From Desulfuromonadales bacterium (GTDB lineage Bacteria > Desulfobacterota > Desulfuromonadia > Geobacterales > Pseudopelobacteraceae), in the NCBI GenBank assembly GCA_016650295.1, contig JAENWA010000057.1:1-35794 (forward strand): a stretch of 35,794 nt of DNA, read 5' to 3'. The translations under genes and the position numbers were made by a program. The notes under the pieces were generated by a model. The model made no database searches and had not been told where the DNA came from. It worked only from the letters and a program-made list of their open reading frames with translations. Of the stretch, positions 14,293 to 24,004 are shown piece by piece; the stretch's first letter is position 1, and every line of letters starts with the position of its first letter.

Positions 14293-16150
14293 TCATTGCA
14301 GCGAAGGCATGCCTGCCTTGCGTCTTGTGCCCGCGGCCGCAGGGGTCGGCGAGCAGCAACCGCCTTCCCGCCGACCTGCCGGACACCTCCAGGCTGCGCT
14401 CCTGGAACGGCTGGACGGACTGGTCAGTGAACTCGACAAACTTCCGGATCTGACTGAAAAGAGTTTTCTGACGGTCTCTGCCAACCTGCAAGGCCTTTGC
14501 GGCCGCTTGCAAAGTATTTCGAAAAACGCCGGCCAGGCCGCTCTGCTCATGTCGGGCCACGACGCGCTCTGCGTCATCGAAGGCCTGGGGCATGCTCTCG
14601 GTTGCATGGAGGATCTGCTTGGCGCTACAAGCCTGATCGTCGACCGGTCGATCACCGGCCTCTGCCGGATCATTGACGAACTCGAAGATGTCCAGCAGCT
14701 GGTGACGGATTTCAAGGAGCGGGCACGCACCCTGCGCATGCTGCAGATGATCACCAATATCCAGGGGGCCAGTCTGACGAAAGGGACGACCGGATTTCAA
14801 AAGGTTGCCGACGATATCGGCACCCTCTCCATTACCGTGCAGGCAAAAACAGCCTGCATGACCCAGAAAACACAAGCGCTTTCCGCCGAGTTGCAAAAAG
14901 CGGTTACGATGGTGTCGGCTCTGCAAGACAGCCAGAGAAAGCTGACCAGCCGAATCATCGGCGATATCAGGCACGCCATCGTCACCCTGGCTGGAATGCA
15001 CGAAAAAAGCGCCCTGGCAGCGGAGCAGCTGGCGGAAAGCTCGGAGACAATGTCCCATGAACTGAGCGAGGTGGTGATGGCGATGCAATTTCACGACATC
15101 ACTCGCCAGCAGCTGGAGCATACCCGCCAGGCGCTCATCGATGCACGCGTGAAACTCATAACATCACCAGGTAAAGAAACGACACAGGAAATATCCGCTT
15201 TCTCACCGGAAAGTGTCTGCGCCCTCCAGGCGGCACAGATTGCCAACAGCATCAACGAACTGAAAAATGCTATTACCCGGATCGGTACAAACCTCGGGGT
15301 ACTTGCCGGGGACGCGGCGACAACTTCCCGCAATATCCACAGCCTCTTCGGAATGGCCGGGATTGTCGGACAGACATCCATTGCCGAAATTGAAACCGGT
15401 TTGGCTTCGGTGTTGACGGCCTTTGCCGAAAGCAGGACGGTGATCGGGCATCTGGCCATGAACATGCAGACCGTCACGGTCGCCATGGGAGAGGTCACCT
15501 CCTTTGCCGAGAATATCGATTTTATCGGCTCGGAAATAAAACTGATCGCCTTGAATGCCATTATCAAGGCTGTCCAGGCAGGCAAGGACGGCTCCGCATT
15601 CGTCGTAATCGCCACGACAGTGAAACAGGAGTCTGAGGAGATTTGCCGGCAGGCAAGCGCCATCTCCGCTTCAATCGGCAGGATCACCGACCACGTGAAC
15701 AGCTTGCAGGCTGAACTGCCGACCGTGCAGAGTGCCACACCGGAAGGTCAGGAGGCACTGGGCGACATGTCGGGCGCTCTAACCACCCTGAGAAGACTCT
15801 CCGAAAACGTCATGGGGCTACTGGCACAGACGGACAGGATGGCAACCGGCCTGGCTACGGACATTGAGGAAACGATTACCTGTCTGGATAACCGGGAGAT
15901 GAAAACGCTACTTCAGCAGGAGATACCTACCCGTCTGAACCGGCTGGTGATGGCGGTGCGGAGAATCGACCAAGTGAGTCCGGACGGCGTTGGCGGTAAT
16001 GCTCTGGAGATGTTCCACAACCAGTACACTATGCGGAGCGAACGGAAGGTCCATGAGCTATTTGCGGCGGAGACCTTTGCCGGCCATGATTTTTCAACGG
16101 TCATCCCGCTGGCGGATGATGATTTAGGGGACAATGTCGAGTTATTCTGA
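14264..16150 (+). CDS. Degenerate MCP-like cytoplasmic protein with a CheZ-like motif
   Basis: The 628-residue protein is almost wholly helical and has no membrane segment. Residues about 418-461 (FIGSEIKLIALNAIIKAVQA onward, then GKDGSAFVVIATTVK) resemble the hairpin tip of methyl-accepting proteins, but key residues of the usual [18 protein letters not shown] core are changed. At 274-286 there is MQFHDITRQQLEH, whose Asp278 and Gln282 match the D-x-x-x-Q active-site spacing of CheZ phosphatase. It could scaffold CheA/CheW, or dephosphorylate CheY, or both. The gene overlaps the HD-GYP gene by 29 bp. A later ATG at 14309 is possible. A STAS gene follows 16 bp downstream. Confidence 0.75.
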   Translation: MMQRSAQPTDHCSEGMPALRLVPAAAGVGEQQPPSRRPAGHLQAALLERLDGLVSELDKLPDLTEKSFLTVSANLQGLCGRLQSISKNAGQAALLMSGHDALCVIEGLGHALGCMEDLLGATSLIVDRSITGLCRIIDELEDVQQLVTDFKERARTLRMLQMITNIQGASLTKGTTGFQKVADDIGTLSITVQAKTACMTQKTQALSAELQKAVTMVSALQDSQRKLTSRIIGDIRHAIVTLAGMHEKSALAAEQLAESSETMSHELSEVVMAMQFHDITRQQLEHTRQALIDARVKLITSPGKETTQEISAFSPESVCALQAAQIANSINELKNAITRIGTNLGVLAGDAATTSRNIHSLFGMAGIVGQTSIAEIETGLASVLTAFAESRTVIGHLAMNMQTVTVAMGEVTSFAENIDFIGSEIKLIALNAIIKAVQAGKDGSAFVVIATTVKQESEEICRQASAISASIGRITDHVNSLQAELPTVQSATPEGQEALGDMSGALTTLRRLSENVMGLLAQTDRMATGLATDIEETITCLDNREMKTLLQQEIPTRLNRLVMAVRRIDQVSPDGVGGNALEMFHNQYTMRSERKVHELFAAETFAGHDFSTVIPLADDDLGDNVELF

Positions 16151-16166
16151 AAGGAGAAGGTAATCG

Positions 16167-16526
16167 ATGGAACTCATGATGTCGTCAAATGATACTGCTG
16201 TTGATCCGGCTGCACAGACGGTGCGGCTCTCGGGAAAAGCAACCGTGGCAGGGGCGGTTGATCTGAAGAGGGTTCTCGTGGAAGCACTCGACTCAGCAGA
16301 CGAGGTTATTCTTGATGTCAGCGGGATTACTACCTGTGATCCGTCTTTCTTTCAGCTCCTGTGTGCCGCCCACCAGTCGTCGGCGGTACTGGGAAAGATG
16401 TTGGGGGTTGGCCCCGATGGCCTCGGCGGGCTGCGGAACCTGGCGAAACTATCCGGATGTTATCCTGCATCCGGCTGTGGCCGGGTACAAGGCGGCTGTC
16501 TGCTACAAAAGGAGGAAGATAAATGA
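16167..16526 (+). CDS. STAS-domain protein
   Basis: The 119-residue protein has a STAS fold: a beta strand with TVRLSGKATVAGAVDLKRVL, then EVILDVSGITTCDPSFFQLLCAAH, where Asp-Pro-Ser lies at the position of the phosphorylatable serine of anti-sigma-factor antagonists. The C-terminal part is rich in Gly and Cys. Stand-alone STAS proteins occur next to CheA genes in related bacteria and may take part in the chemosensory array. Start support is AAGGAGAAGGTAATCG. Its stop overlaps the cheY start as ATGA, so translation is probably coupled. Confidence 0.8.
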   Translation: MELMMSSNDTAVDPAAQTVRLSGKATVAGAVDLKRVLVEALDSADEVILDVSGITTCDPSFFQLLCAAHQSSAVLGKMLGVGPDGLGGLRNLAKLSGCYPASGCGRVQGGCLLQKEEDK

Positions 16527-16888
16527 ACAGGACCATATTGACCGTTGACGATTCAGCAAGTATCCGCATGATGGTTTCTTTCACCTTGATGGATAAGGGC
16601 TATCGGGTGATTGAAGCGACGGACGGCTTCGACGGCATCGCCAAACTCCGGGATCAGTCGATAGACATGGTCATCACCGACCTGAACATGCCGAAAATGG
16701 ACGGCATCAGTCTGGTACGAGAGATTCGCCAAAACCCGGGCTTCCGTTTTACCCCGATTATCATGTTGACGACCGAGTCGCAGGATGATCGCAAGGTTGA
16801 GGCCCGGGCCGCGGGCGCAACCGGATGGATCACCAAGCCGTTCCGGCCCGATCAACTGTTGGCCGTGGTAAGGAAGGTCCTCGGATGA
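16523..16888 (+). CDS. cheY: CheY-type single-domain response regulator
   Basis: The 121-residue receiver has Asp9, Asp10, phosphoacceptor Asp53 (MVITDLNMP), Thr83/Thr84 (MLTTES) and Lys105 (WITKPF). It is a stand-alone receiver that CheA should phosphorylate. It has no output domain, so it may act on the flagellar motor or another target. It overlaps the STAS gene by 4 bp and cheA by 4 bp. Confidence 0.95.
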   Translation: MNRTILTVDDSASIRMMVSFTLMDKGYRVIEATDGFDGIAKLRDQSIDMVITDLNMPKMDGISLVREIRQNPGFRFTPIIMLTTESQDDRKVEARAAGATGWITKPFRPDQLLAVVRKVLG

Positions 16889-18897
16889 TGGAACATTTCC
16901 GGCAGACATTCCGGGAGGAGGCGGATGAACTTCTTGTCGAACTGGAACACTCCCTGCTCGAACTGGAGCAAAACCCTGCCGATGATGAGCTGATAGATCG
17001 AGTATTCCGAGCCATGCACACCCTCAAAGGCTCCAGCTCCATGTTCGGTTTTGACGACATTGCCGCCTTCAGCCACGAGGTGGAAACGGTCCTCGACCTG
17101 GTCCGCGACGGCAAGACCGGGGTGACAAAAGAATTGATCAGACTGACTCTCCTGGCCCGCGATCAGATAAAGGCCATGATCAAGGTCTCCGTCGACAATG
17201 GTGAGCTTGACGTAGAACGGACAGAAGAACTCGTTGCCGCCTTCCACAAACTTGTCGGCACGGCATTACCTGTCCTCGTGCCAGCGGGCCTCTCTTCATC
17301 TGCTTCCAGCCAGCCGGGAGATAGCGGCCTGGAAATAGTGTACGCCATACGTTTCCGCCCTGATCGAGATATCTTCAAGCGGGGTCTCAACCCTGTGCAC
17401 CTCCTCAATGACCTGCACGAATTGGGGCTCTGCCGGATCACGGCCAAGACGAACGATATTCCTCCCCTGGCTGATCTCGACCCGGAACTCTGCTACCTGC
17501 AATGGGATATTATGCTTACGACCACGCACGGAGTGGACGCCATCCGTGACATCTTCATGTTTGTCGGCGAAGAAAGCAGTGTTGAAATCGAGGTCATTCC
17601 CAGAGAGAGCGGGGAGGAAGCTCGAAAGATCCGGCCGGAATTGCCGTGCCAGGCTGCCGGATCAGGCAAGCCGCGGACAAAGGCTATAAAGGCTATCTCC
17701 AGTATCAGGGTTGCCGCCGAAAAACTCGATCACCTCGTGAACCTGGTCGGTGAATTGGTAACTGCTCAGGCGCGTCTCAGCCAGACCGCCCTGGCCCACA
17801 ATGATACCGGGCTCATTGCTCTGGCCGAAGAAATCGAACGGCTCACCGAAGGATTGCGCGACACTGCCCTCAATGTCCGCATGCTGCCCATTGGCGGCAC
17901 CTTCGGCAGGATGAGACGTCTGGTCCACGACCTGTCCAGCGAACTCGGCAAGGATGTCGAGCTGATCACCGAGGGAGCGGAGACGGAGTTGGATAAGGCC
18001 GTCATAGAACGGCTTGCCGACCCTCTGGTGCATCTGATCAGAAACAGCATCGATCACGGCATAGAAAAGTCAACGGTTCGTATGGCCGCCGGCAAACCGC
18101 CGTGCGGCACCATTCGACTCACGGCCGCCTATTCCGGGGCCAGTGTGCTGCTAACCCTCAGTGACGATGGTGCCGGAATCGACCGGGAAGCGGTGCATGC
18201 CAGGGGAGTGAAAATGGGGCTGATTTCGGCTGGAACGGAGTTGCCGGACAGGGATCTCCTGAATCTGATCTTTGCCCCCGGGTTTTCCACGTCTGCAAAA
18301 ATCACCAATATCTCCGGACGCGGTGTCGGCATGGACGTGGTCAAAAGAGGTGTCGAGGCGCTGCGCGGCGCCATCAGCATCACCAGCACTCGCGGAGAAG
18401 GAGCCACGGTATCCTTCAGGATTCCCCTTACACTGGCGATCATCGAGAGCCTGCTCGTGCAGATCGGCACCACCAACTTCGTCGTGCCGCTGTCTCTGGT
18501 AGAGGAATGCATTGAACTGACCAGAACGGATGTTGCGCAGGCGCATGGCCGCCGGCTTGTCGATGTTCGTGGAGCAATTATCCCCTATATTTCACTCCGG
18601 GAGAGGTTCGGCATCGGCGGAATCCAGCCGGAAATCGAACAGATCGTCGTTGTCGAGGTGGATGGTAAGCGGATCGGTCTCGTGGTCGACCATGTGATCG
18701 GCGGACACCAGACCGTAATAAAATCTCTCGGGCGCTTATTTCGCGAGGCTCAGGGAATTTCCGGCGCCACCATGCTGGGGGACGGTACTGTAGCGCTGAT
18801 ACTGGATGTGCCGCAACTGGTAGGCGATGAAGAAGTTTTGGAAAGGCGAACCTTTGGTAACGCACCATTCACGGAGAAGGGGACAATGCATGCATGA
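16885..18897 (+). CDS. cheA: Chemotaxis histidine kinase CheA
   Basis: The 670-residue protein has an N-terminal HPt domain with His45 in MHTLKGSSSMFGF, an intermediate region (about 145-260) in the position of the CheY-binding P2 domain, a dimerisation domain (LDHLVNLVGELVTAQARLSQ), a kinase domain with VHLIRNSIDHGIE, DDGAGID and GRGVGMDVVK, and a C-terminal CheW-like domain (about 520-650). It controls phosphorylation of CheY and CheB. I chose the ATG that overlaps the cheY stop as ATGA, with AAGGAAGG upstream, because an upstream frame start would lie inside cheY. The cheW start overlaps the end of this gene. Confidence 0.96.
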   Translation: MMEHFRQTFREEADELLVELEHSLLELEQNPADDELIDRVFRAMHTLKGSSSMFGFDDIAAFSHEVETVLDLVRDGKTGVTKELIRLTLLARDQIKAMIKVSVDNGELDVERTEELVAAFHKLVGTALPVLVPAGLSSSASSQPGDSGLEIVYAIRFRPDRDIFKRGLNPVHLLNDLHELGLCRITAKTNDIPPLADLDPELCYLQWDIMLTTTHGVDAIRDIFMFVGEESSVEIEVIPRESGEEARKIRPELPCQAAGSGKPRTKAIKAISSIRVAAEKLDHLVNLVGELVTAQARLSQTALAHNDTGLIALAEEIERLTEGLRDTALNVRMLPIGGTFGRMRRLVHDLSSELGKDVELITEGAETELDKAVIERLADPLVHLIRNSIDHGIEKSTVRMAAGKPPCGTIRLTAAYSGASVLLTLSDDGAGIDREAVHARGVKMGLISAGTELPDRDLLNLIFAPGFSTSAKITNISGRGVGMDVVKRGVEALRGAISITSTRGEGATVSFRIPLTLAIIESLLVQIGTTNFVVPLSLVEECIELTRTDVAQAHGRRLVDVRGAIIPYISLRERFGIGGIQPEIEQIVVVEVDGKRIGLVVDHVIGGHQTVIKSLGRLFREAQGISGATMLGDGTVALILDVPQLVGDEEVLERRTFGNAPFTEKGTMHA

Positions 18898-19393
18898 AGT
18901 GACAACAGCGGAAACAACACAGTATCTGACATTTACCCTTGAGGAGGAGGTCTTTGCCATCGATATCGGCAAGGTACGGGAGGTCCTCGACTATACCGCG
19001 GTGACCAGGGTGCCCCAAACCCCCGAATTCATGCGCGGAGTTATCAACCTGCGCGGCAATGTGGTGCCGGTGATGGATATGCGACAAAAGTTCGGCATGT
19101 CGGCGACGGAAAAGAGGGTCAATACGTGCATCATCATTATGGAGGTCATGGTTGACGATGAGGTCACGATAATCGGCTCCCTGGCCGATTCGGTCCGGGA
19201 AGTTCTTGACCTGGAACCTGGTCAGATCGAACCGGCACCCCGCATTGGCACACGGCTGAACGTCGATTTCATACAAGGGATGGGGAAGCACGAAAACGGA
19301 TTTGTCATGATACTTGATATCGACAAAATCTTTTGCGACGACGAACTGGCTACCTATGGGACGGATGATGTCATGAACCAGCTCCAGGGATGA
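18890..19393 (+). CDS. cheW: Chemotaxis coupling protein CheW
   Basis: This 167-residue CheW domain has [43 protein letters not shown] and [10 protein letters not shown] blocks. It links CheA to receptors in the chemosensory array. The chosen ATG overlaps the cheA end by 8 bp and has GGAGAAGGGG upstream. A longer frame start inside cheA is rejected because the extra N-terminal residues do not match the family. Confidence 0.95.
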   Translation: MHEVTTAETTQYLTFTLEEEVFAIDIGKVREVLDYTAVTRVPQTPEFMRGVINLRGNVVPVMDMRQKFGMSATEKRVNTCIIIMEVMVDDEVTIIGSLADSVREVLDLEPGQIEPAPRIGTRLNVDFIQGMGKHENGFVMILDIDKIFCDDELATYGTDDVMNQLQG

Positions 19394-19448
19394 ACGACGA
19401 ACGAAAGAAACAGGCCTTGCAAAATCATATCAAAAGGAGAACAGCAAC

Positions 19449-21149
19449 ATGAAATTTAATAATATGAAGATAGGGGTGCGGCTCGGCTTGGGATTCGGGG
19501 CGGTGCTCTTGCTCCTGGTGGCGATTACCATGATGTCAGTCAGTAGTTTAAGCAAGGTCAATGACAATATGGAAAAGATCGTGCAGCTGAATTATGCCAA
19601 GATCAAACTGGCCAGTGATGCCCAGAAAACGCTCAGGAAAGTAGTCGGTGACATAAAGAGCATGCTCATCGTTGAGCCGGGCGCCCTGAAAGATTTGAAA
19701 GCGGAGATCGAGCTGAACCGTGCGATGTACCGGGAGGCCATCGGTAAACTGGAGAAACTGGAATCCTCTGAAAAGGGGAAAGAGCTCTTGAGCCAGATCA
19801 ATACCAACATCGCCAATGCCAAAGAAGCCGACCTGAGGGTTGAAGAACTCAGCTTTGCCGGCAAGACGGCCGAGGCTACGAACGTGTACAACAAGGAAGC
19901 AGACCATCTCATCGAGAAAATTTTCGTTCCTTTTGCAGAACTGGTCAAATACCAGGAAGACCAGATGGCCACAAGCTATGGCGAGGCCGCAAAACTGTAC
20001 CGTACGGCCCGGATCATGACCATTGCGATAGCAGGCTTAGCCCTGCTCTTCGGGGCAATCATCAGCTTCCTTATCACCCGGAGCATCACCAACCCGTTGC
20101 GGGAAGCGGTCAAGGTCTCCAACCGGCTGGCCGCTGGCGACCTGTCGGTATCCGTCGTTTCTTCCAGCCGGGACGAGGCAGGGATGCTCCTGGTAGCCAT
20201 GCAGAACATGATGGAGAAGTTGAGAGAGATCGTTGGCGAGGTAAAGAGCGCCGCCGAAAACGTGGCCGCCGGAAGCCAGGAGCTCTCGTCCAGCTCCGAG
20301 GAGATGTCCCAGGGCGCAAGTGAGCAGGCGGCCGCGGCTGAGGAGGCATCTGCCTCCATGGAGCAGATGACCTCCAATATCCGGCAGAATGCCGATAACG
20401 CCCTGCAGACTGAAAAAATCGCCGTGAAGTCAGCTGCGGCAGCCCTTGAAGGTGGCAAGGCGGTGGTCGAGACCGTAACAGCCATGAAGGAAATTGCCAA
20501 AAAGATCTCCATGATCGAAGAGATCGCCCGTCAAACTAACCTCCTGGCGCTCAATGCCGCCATCGAGGCCGCCAGGGCCGGTGAACACGGCAAAGGCTTC
20601 GCGGTGGTCGCCAGCGAAGTTCGCAAGCTGGCTGAGCGGAGCCAGAAAGCAGCAGCAGAAATCAGCAGCCTGTCGGCCTCCAGTGTCGATGTCGCGGAGA
20701 AAGCAGGCCATCTCCTCAGCTTGATGGTGCCCGATATCCAGAAGACCGCCGAGCTGGTGCAGGAGATCAACGCTGCCAGCCGTGAGCAGGATTTGGGGGC
20801 CGAACAGATCAACAAGGCAATCCAGCAACTCGACCAGGTCATCCAGCAGAACGCATCGGCATCGGAGGAGATGGCTTCCACCTCCGAAGAGCTCTCCTCT
20901 CAAGCTGAACAGCTATCGAATACTGTTGCCTTTTTCCGGCTGGACGAGAAAGAAAGCAGAAACCTTGCTGTTGCGGCCCGCCATCAGCCTTCATCATCAA
21001 GTAATCTGCGTAAATCGATCAACCGCAATACACATGCATCTGCACAAAACAAGAAACTGCATCTCGTGACTGCACCGCTTTCGGCCGGAATAGATCTGGA
21101 CATGGGGGTAGGAGCAGACAAGCTTGATGCCGCGTTCGAGAAATTCTGA
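19449..21149 (+). CDS. Methyl-accepting chemotaxis protein
   Basis: The 566-residue protein has TM1 (about 11-31), a four-helix-bundle-type periplasmic domain (about 32-185), TM2 (about 190-210), a HAMP linker and a cytoplasmic signalling hairpin whose tip reads [20 protein letters not shown] followed by [16 protein letters not shown]. The helices on each side carry Gln/Glu-rich methylation regions such as [20 protein letters not shown]. It should feed signals to the CheA/CheW pair encoded just before. The C-terminus ends EKF and lacks a clear CheR-binding pentapeptide. Start support is AAAAGGAGAACAGCAAC. The ligand is not known. Confidence 0.95.
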   Translation: MKFNNMKIGVRLGLGFGAVLLLLVAITMMSVSSLSKVNDNMEKIVQLNYAKIKLASDAQKTLRKVVGDIKSMLIVEPGALKDLKAEIELNRAMYREAIGKLEKLESSEKGKELLSQINTNIANAKEADLRVEELSFAGKTAEATNVYNKEADHLIEKIFVPFAELVKYQEDQMATSYGEAAKLYRTARIMTIAIAGLALLFGAIISFLITRSITNPLREAVKVSNRLAAGDLSVSVVSSSRDEAGMLLVAMQNMMEKLREIVGEVKSAAENVAAGSQELSSSSEEMSQGASEQAAAAEEASASMEQMTSNIRQNADNALQTEKIAVKSAAAALEGGKAVVETVTAMKEIAKKISMIEEIARQTNLLALNAAIEAARAGEHGKGFAVVASEVRKLAERSQKAAAEISSLSASSVDVAEKAGHLLSLMVPDIQKTAELVQEINAASREQDLGAEQINKAIQQLDQVIQQNASASEEMASTSEELSSQAEQLSNTVAFFRLDEKESRNLAVAARHQPSSSSNLRKSINRNTHASAQNKKLHLVTAPLSAGIDLDMGVGADKLDAAFEKF

Positions 21150-21187
21150 GCGGTGCCGCATCAATCAATCCGACGAGGAGAACAACA

Positions 21188-22060
21188 GTGCCGAAGATGA
21201 ACGATGAAGAACTGATTGCTGCCCTGCTGGAGAGGTTTGATGCAAACCGGAGGGCTATCAACGACCTTCAGGAACTTACCGAAAAACTGGAAGCAACCAA
21301 TCGTCGACTACAGGACTCGGAAGCCCTCAAGGGGCATTTTCTCTCCAACATCCGCAATGAGATCAACAACCCACTGGCGGCGATCATGGGTTTCGCTTAC
21401 CAGTTGATGGGCGGTGACTGCAGTGCCGAGCAGACGGCCAATAATGGCCGCATGATTTACGATGAAGCATTCGAGCTGCACTTTCAGCTGGAAAATGTTT
21501 TTGCCGCGGCCGGGCTTGAGGCGGGACAGGAAACTCCCGCACCGGAACATATCGATGTTGCGGCAATTCTTATCGAGGTTCTTGAAAGGCTTGAGCATCG
21601 CTGCTCCGAAAAGGAGATCGAACTTCGGCACGGCATTTTCGATTCCGTACCGTTCATTGGCGACCCGAGATTCATGCAGATCATACTCAGGAACCTGGTC
21701 GCAAATGCCCTGGAGTTCAGTCCGAAGGGTGGAATCGTTACCATCGCTCTCTGTACCGATGATTCCATGCTGCGGATTGCCATCCGCGATCATGGACCCG
21801 GCATAGATTCAATCAACCATGACAGGGTGTTTGATCGCTTTTGGCAATTGGATTGGGGGAGATCCAAGAGCCACCGGGGCCTCGGACTCGGACTGAGCAT
21901 CTGCAGGGCCCTTGCCGAACTTTCAGGAGGTACGATCTGTGTCGAGAGTACCATCGGTGCCGGGTGCATGTTTACCTTGAACATTCCCCTGCCGATCGGC
22001 GAAGCCGCAACGGTGGCCCCGGAATGGAATCAGCTCTCCGATACGGTCGAGCGGTACTGA
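21188..22060 (+). CDS. Histidine-kinase-like protein lacking the phosphoacceptor His
   Basis: The 290-residue protein has a short N-terminal coiled coil and then a HisKA-like helix, FLSNIRNEINNPLAAIMGFA. The usual SHELRTPL or AHEINNPL histidine is Asn57 here, encoded by AAT at 21356-21358. The ATPase domain is intact, with N box RNLVANALEFSP, G1 IRDHGPGID and G2 GLGLGLSI. It may bind ATP without autophosphorylating, or act as an allosteric partner, so it should not be called an active kinase from sequence. No transmembrane or sensor domain is seen. The GTG start has GAGGAGAACAACA upstream. It lies between the MCP and cheD. Confidence 0.85.
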   Translation: MPKMNDEELIAALLERFDANRRAINDLQELTEKLEATNRRLQDSEALKGHFLSNIRNEINNPLAAIMGFAYQLMGGDCSAEQTANNGRMIYDEAFELHFQLENVFAAAGLEAGQETPAPEHIDVAAILIEVLERLEHRCSEKEIELRHGIFDSVPFIGDPRFMQIILRNLVANALEFSPKGGIVTIALCTDDSMLRIAIRDHGPGIDSINHDRVFDRFWQLDWGRSKSHRGLGLGLSICRALAELSGGTICVESTIGAGCMFTLNIPLPIGEAATVAPEWNQLSDTVERY

Positions 22061-22104
22061 ATGCCTGTTCAATCGGTGGAGACGGCAAGGAATAGCTACA
22101 AACC

Positions 22105-22620
22105 ATGAGTGAACATTTTCTCTATCCGGGGATGTTATTTGCCGAACAGGAGACTCATCGGGTTACGACCGTTCTCGGTTCGTGCATTGCCGTCTGCCTT
22201 TACGACCCGATCCGGCGCATCGGCGGAATCAATCACTACATGCTGCCCTTGTGGAACGGGGAGGGGCTCCCCACCCCCCGTTACGGAAATGTTGCCATTA
22301 TTGCACTTATCGAGCGGCTCCAAAAATTCGGTTGTCTCACCACCCGCATGCAGGCAAAGCTCTTCGGCGGAGCGGCCATGTGGGACAATGGCAACAGTTT
22401 CGTTTCAGTCGGCGAACGCAATATCAATCAGGCTTGGCTGATGCTTGAACGTTACGAAATACCGGTCGTGGCCCAGGACCTTGGCGGTAGCGCCAGTCGG
22501 AAAATCATTTTTTATAGCGAGACTGGAGAGGTCCTTCTCCGCCGGCAGCACAGCACCTTTCAGTCCGAACGGCGGTCGGGCGATGAGATCGCTGTATCCG
22601 GTCAATTGGTCGCAAGGTGA
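22105..22620 (+). CDS. cheD: Chemoreceptor glutamine deamidase CheD
   Basis: The 171-residue protein has the CheD catalytic residues Cys27 (VLGSCIAVCLYD), His44 (GGINHYMLP) and Thr21. It deamidates glutamines in MCPs so that CheR can methylate them. In some species it also works with CheC, which is not encoded here. Length fits the family. The ribosome site is weak (AAGGAATAG somewhat far upstream). Confidence 0.94.
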   Translation: MSEHFLYPGMLFAEQETHRVTTVLGSCIAVCLYDPIRRIGGINHYMLPLWNGEGLPTPRYGNVAIIALIERLQKFGCLTTRMQAKLFGGAAMWDNGNSFVSVGERNINQAWLMLERYEIPVVAQDLGGSASRKIIFYSETGEVLLRRQHSTFQSERRSGDEIAVSGQLVAR

Positions 22621-22708
22621 CGTAGTGTCATTATGAACGTTTCAGAAATCCGGCGCGACATCCGAGGCTCCTTAATGTAGAAGCAGATATCGAATGAGGA
22701 TGTACTAC

Positions 22709-23074
22709 ATGGCAAAAACCATACTGGTTGTTGAGGATTCATCAAGTATCCGTCAACTGCTGAGCTCCACACTTACGCGGTTCGGGTATACGGTTGTGGA
22801 AGCCGTTGACGGACTGGACGGCTTGGTTAAACTGGAAGACCTTGCAGTTGACCTGATTATTACCGATTTACATATGCCCAGTCTTGATGGCATCGGGCTC
22901 ATTCACGGGGTTCGCGATAATGCCGCATACCGTTTTGTTCCGATTATCATCCTGACAACCGAAAATCAGAATGCCATAAAACATGAAGCGGTGACCGCAG
23001 GCGCCAGCGCCTGGGTCACCAAGCCGTTCAAGCCGGCGGAAATTCTGGACGTCATCCGCAAGGTCATGCACTAA
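22709..23074 (+). CDS. cheY: CheY-type single-domain response regulator (second)
   Basis: This 121-residue receiver has Glu-Asp-Ser-Ser at the N-terminus (VVEDSSSIRQLL), phosphoacceptor Asp in LIITDLHMPSLDG, ILTTEN and VTKPFKP. It parallels the receiver at 16523 and shares its general layout, which suggests an old gene duplication. I prefer the start with GAGGAT upstream, and another ATG 15 bp earlier is possible. The stop overlaps the cheR start as TAATG. It may compete for phosphate from CheA. Confidence 0.92.
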   Translation: MAKTILVVEDSSSIRQLLSSTLTRFGYTVVEAVDGLDGLVKLEDLAVDLIITDLHMPSLDGIGLIHGVRDNAAYRFVPIIILTTENQNAIKHEAVTAGASAWVTKPFKPAEILDVIRKVMH

Positions 23075-23955
23075 TGCTGGCTGAGGCGAAAAGTAAGCAG
23101 AGTGTGCTTGTTGATAAAAGCTGCCGCCTGACAGATGGCGATTTTTTACGACTGGGCCGCTATATTTACGATGCGTGCGGCATCAGGATGCCCATCAGCA
23201 AAAAAACGATGCTTGAATCACGTCTTCAGAAAAGACTGCGCTCTCTGGGTTGCGATACCTTCTCCCAGTACTGCACCTATCTCTTCAGTGCCGAAGGTAG
23301 GGATCTGGAAACTGTCCGAATGATCGACCTGGTGACAACCAACAAAACGGATTTTTTCCGAGAGGCCGATCATTTCGCCTACCTGAGGGAGACGATCCTT
23401 CCGCAATGGCTACGAAGTCAACCGAACGGGAACCCGCGAAGTTTCCGGGTCTGGAGCGCGGGATGTTCCACCGGCGAGGAGCCCTATACGCTGGCCATGG
23501 TCCTTCAGGATTTTGCCGAGCATTGCCCCGGCTTTGATTTTCAGATCCTGGCCACTGACATCTCTACCCGGGTCCTGGAAACGGCCCGGCTTGCGATTTA
23601 TCCGGAAGAGCGTACCGGCCCTGTTTCCATTAACCACAAGAAAAAATATCTGTTGCGGAGCAAGGATCGGAAAGAAGGGCTCGTGCGGGTCACTCCCGAG
23701 CTCAGAAATAAAGTACAGTTCCGCTGGTTGAATTTCATGGCTGATAATTTCGGTCTTCAGGATAAATTTGACATTATTTTTTGTCGAAATGTCATCATTT
23801 ACTTTGATCGGCCAACCCAGGAAGGCCTCCTGAGTCGCTTTTGCGGGCATCTCTCAACTTGCGGGCACCTTTTTCTCGGCCATTCCGAGACCCTGAGCGG
23901 CCAGGGTCTCCCGCTGAGGGCCGTTTATCCCACCGTCTACAGGAACCATTGCTGA
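23074..23955 (+). CDS. cheR: Chemoreceptor methyltransferase CheR
   Basis: The 293-residue protein has an N-terminal helical CheR domain and a C-terminal S-adenosylmethionine fold with [30 protein letters not shown] and [13 protein letters not shown]. It methylates glutamates on MCPs during adaptation. The ATG overlaps the stop of cheY by one base, so translation is likely coupled. Length is normal for the family. Confidence 0.96.
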   Translation: MLAEAKSKQSVLVDKSCRLTDGDFLRLGRYIYDACGIRMPISKKTMLESRLQKRLRSLGCDTFSQYCTYLFSAEGRDLETVRMIDLVTTNKTDFFREADHFAYLRETILPQWLRSQPNGNPRSFRVWSAGCSTGEEPYTLAMVLQDFAEHCPGFDFQILATDISTRVLETARLAIYPEERTGPVSINHKKKYLLRSKDRKEGLVRVTPELRNKVQFRWLNFMADNFGLQDKFDIIFCRNVIIYFDRPTQEGLLSRFCGHLSTCGHLFLGHSETLSGQGLPLRAVYPTVYRNHC

Positions 23956-24004
23956 TGTCATCTTCTGCAGGGTCACACATGGTTCATTGCTCTACGCTGA
24001 GTCG

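Noticed and set aside
16400-16548. Frameshift in the STAS gene
   Set aside because: A second frame is open here, but the in-frame end, rich in Gly and Cys, runs neatly into the cheY ATGA overlap, so no frameshift is needed.
22634-22681. 15-codon ORF between cheD and cheY
   Set aside because: It has no ribosome site or recognisable content, and it is too short to support.
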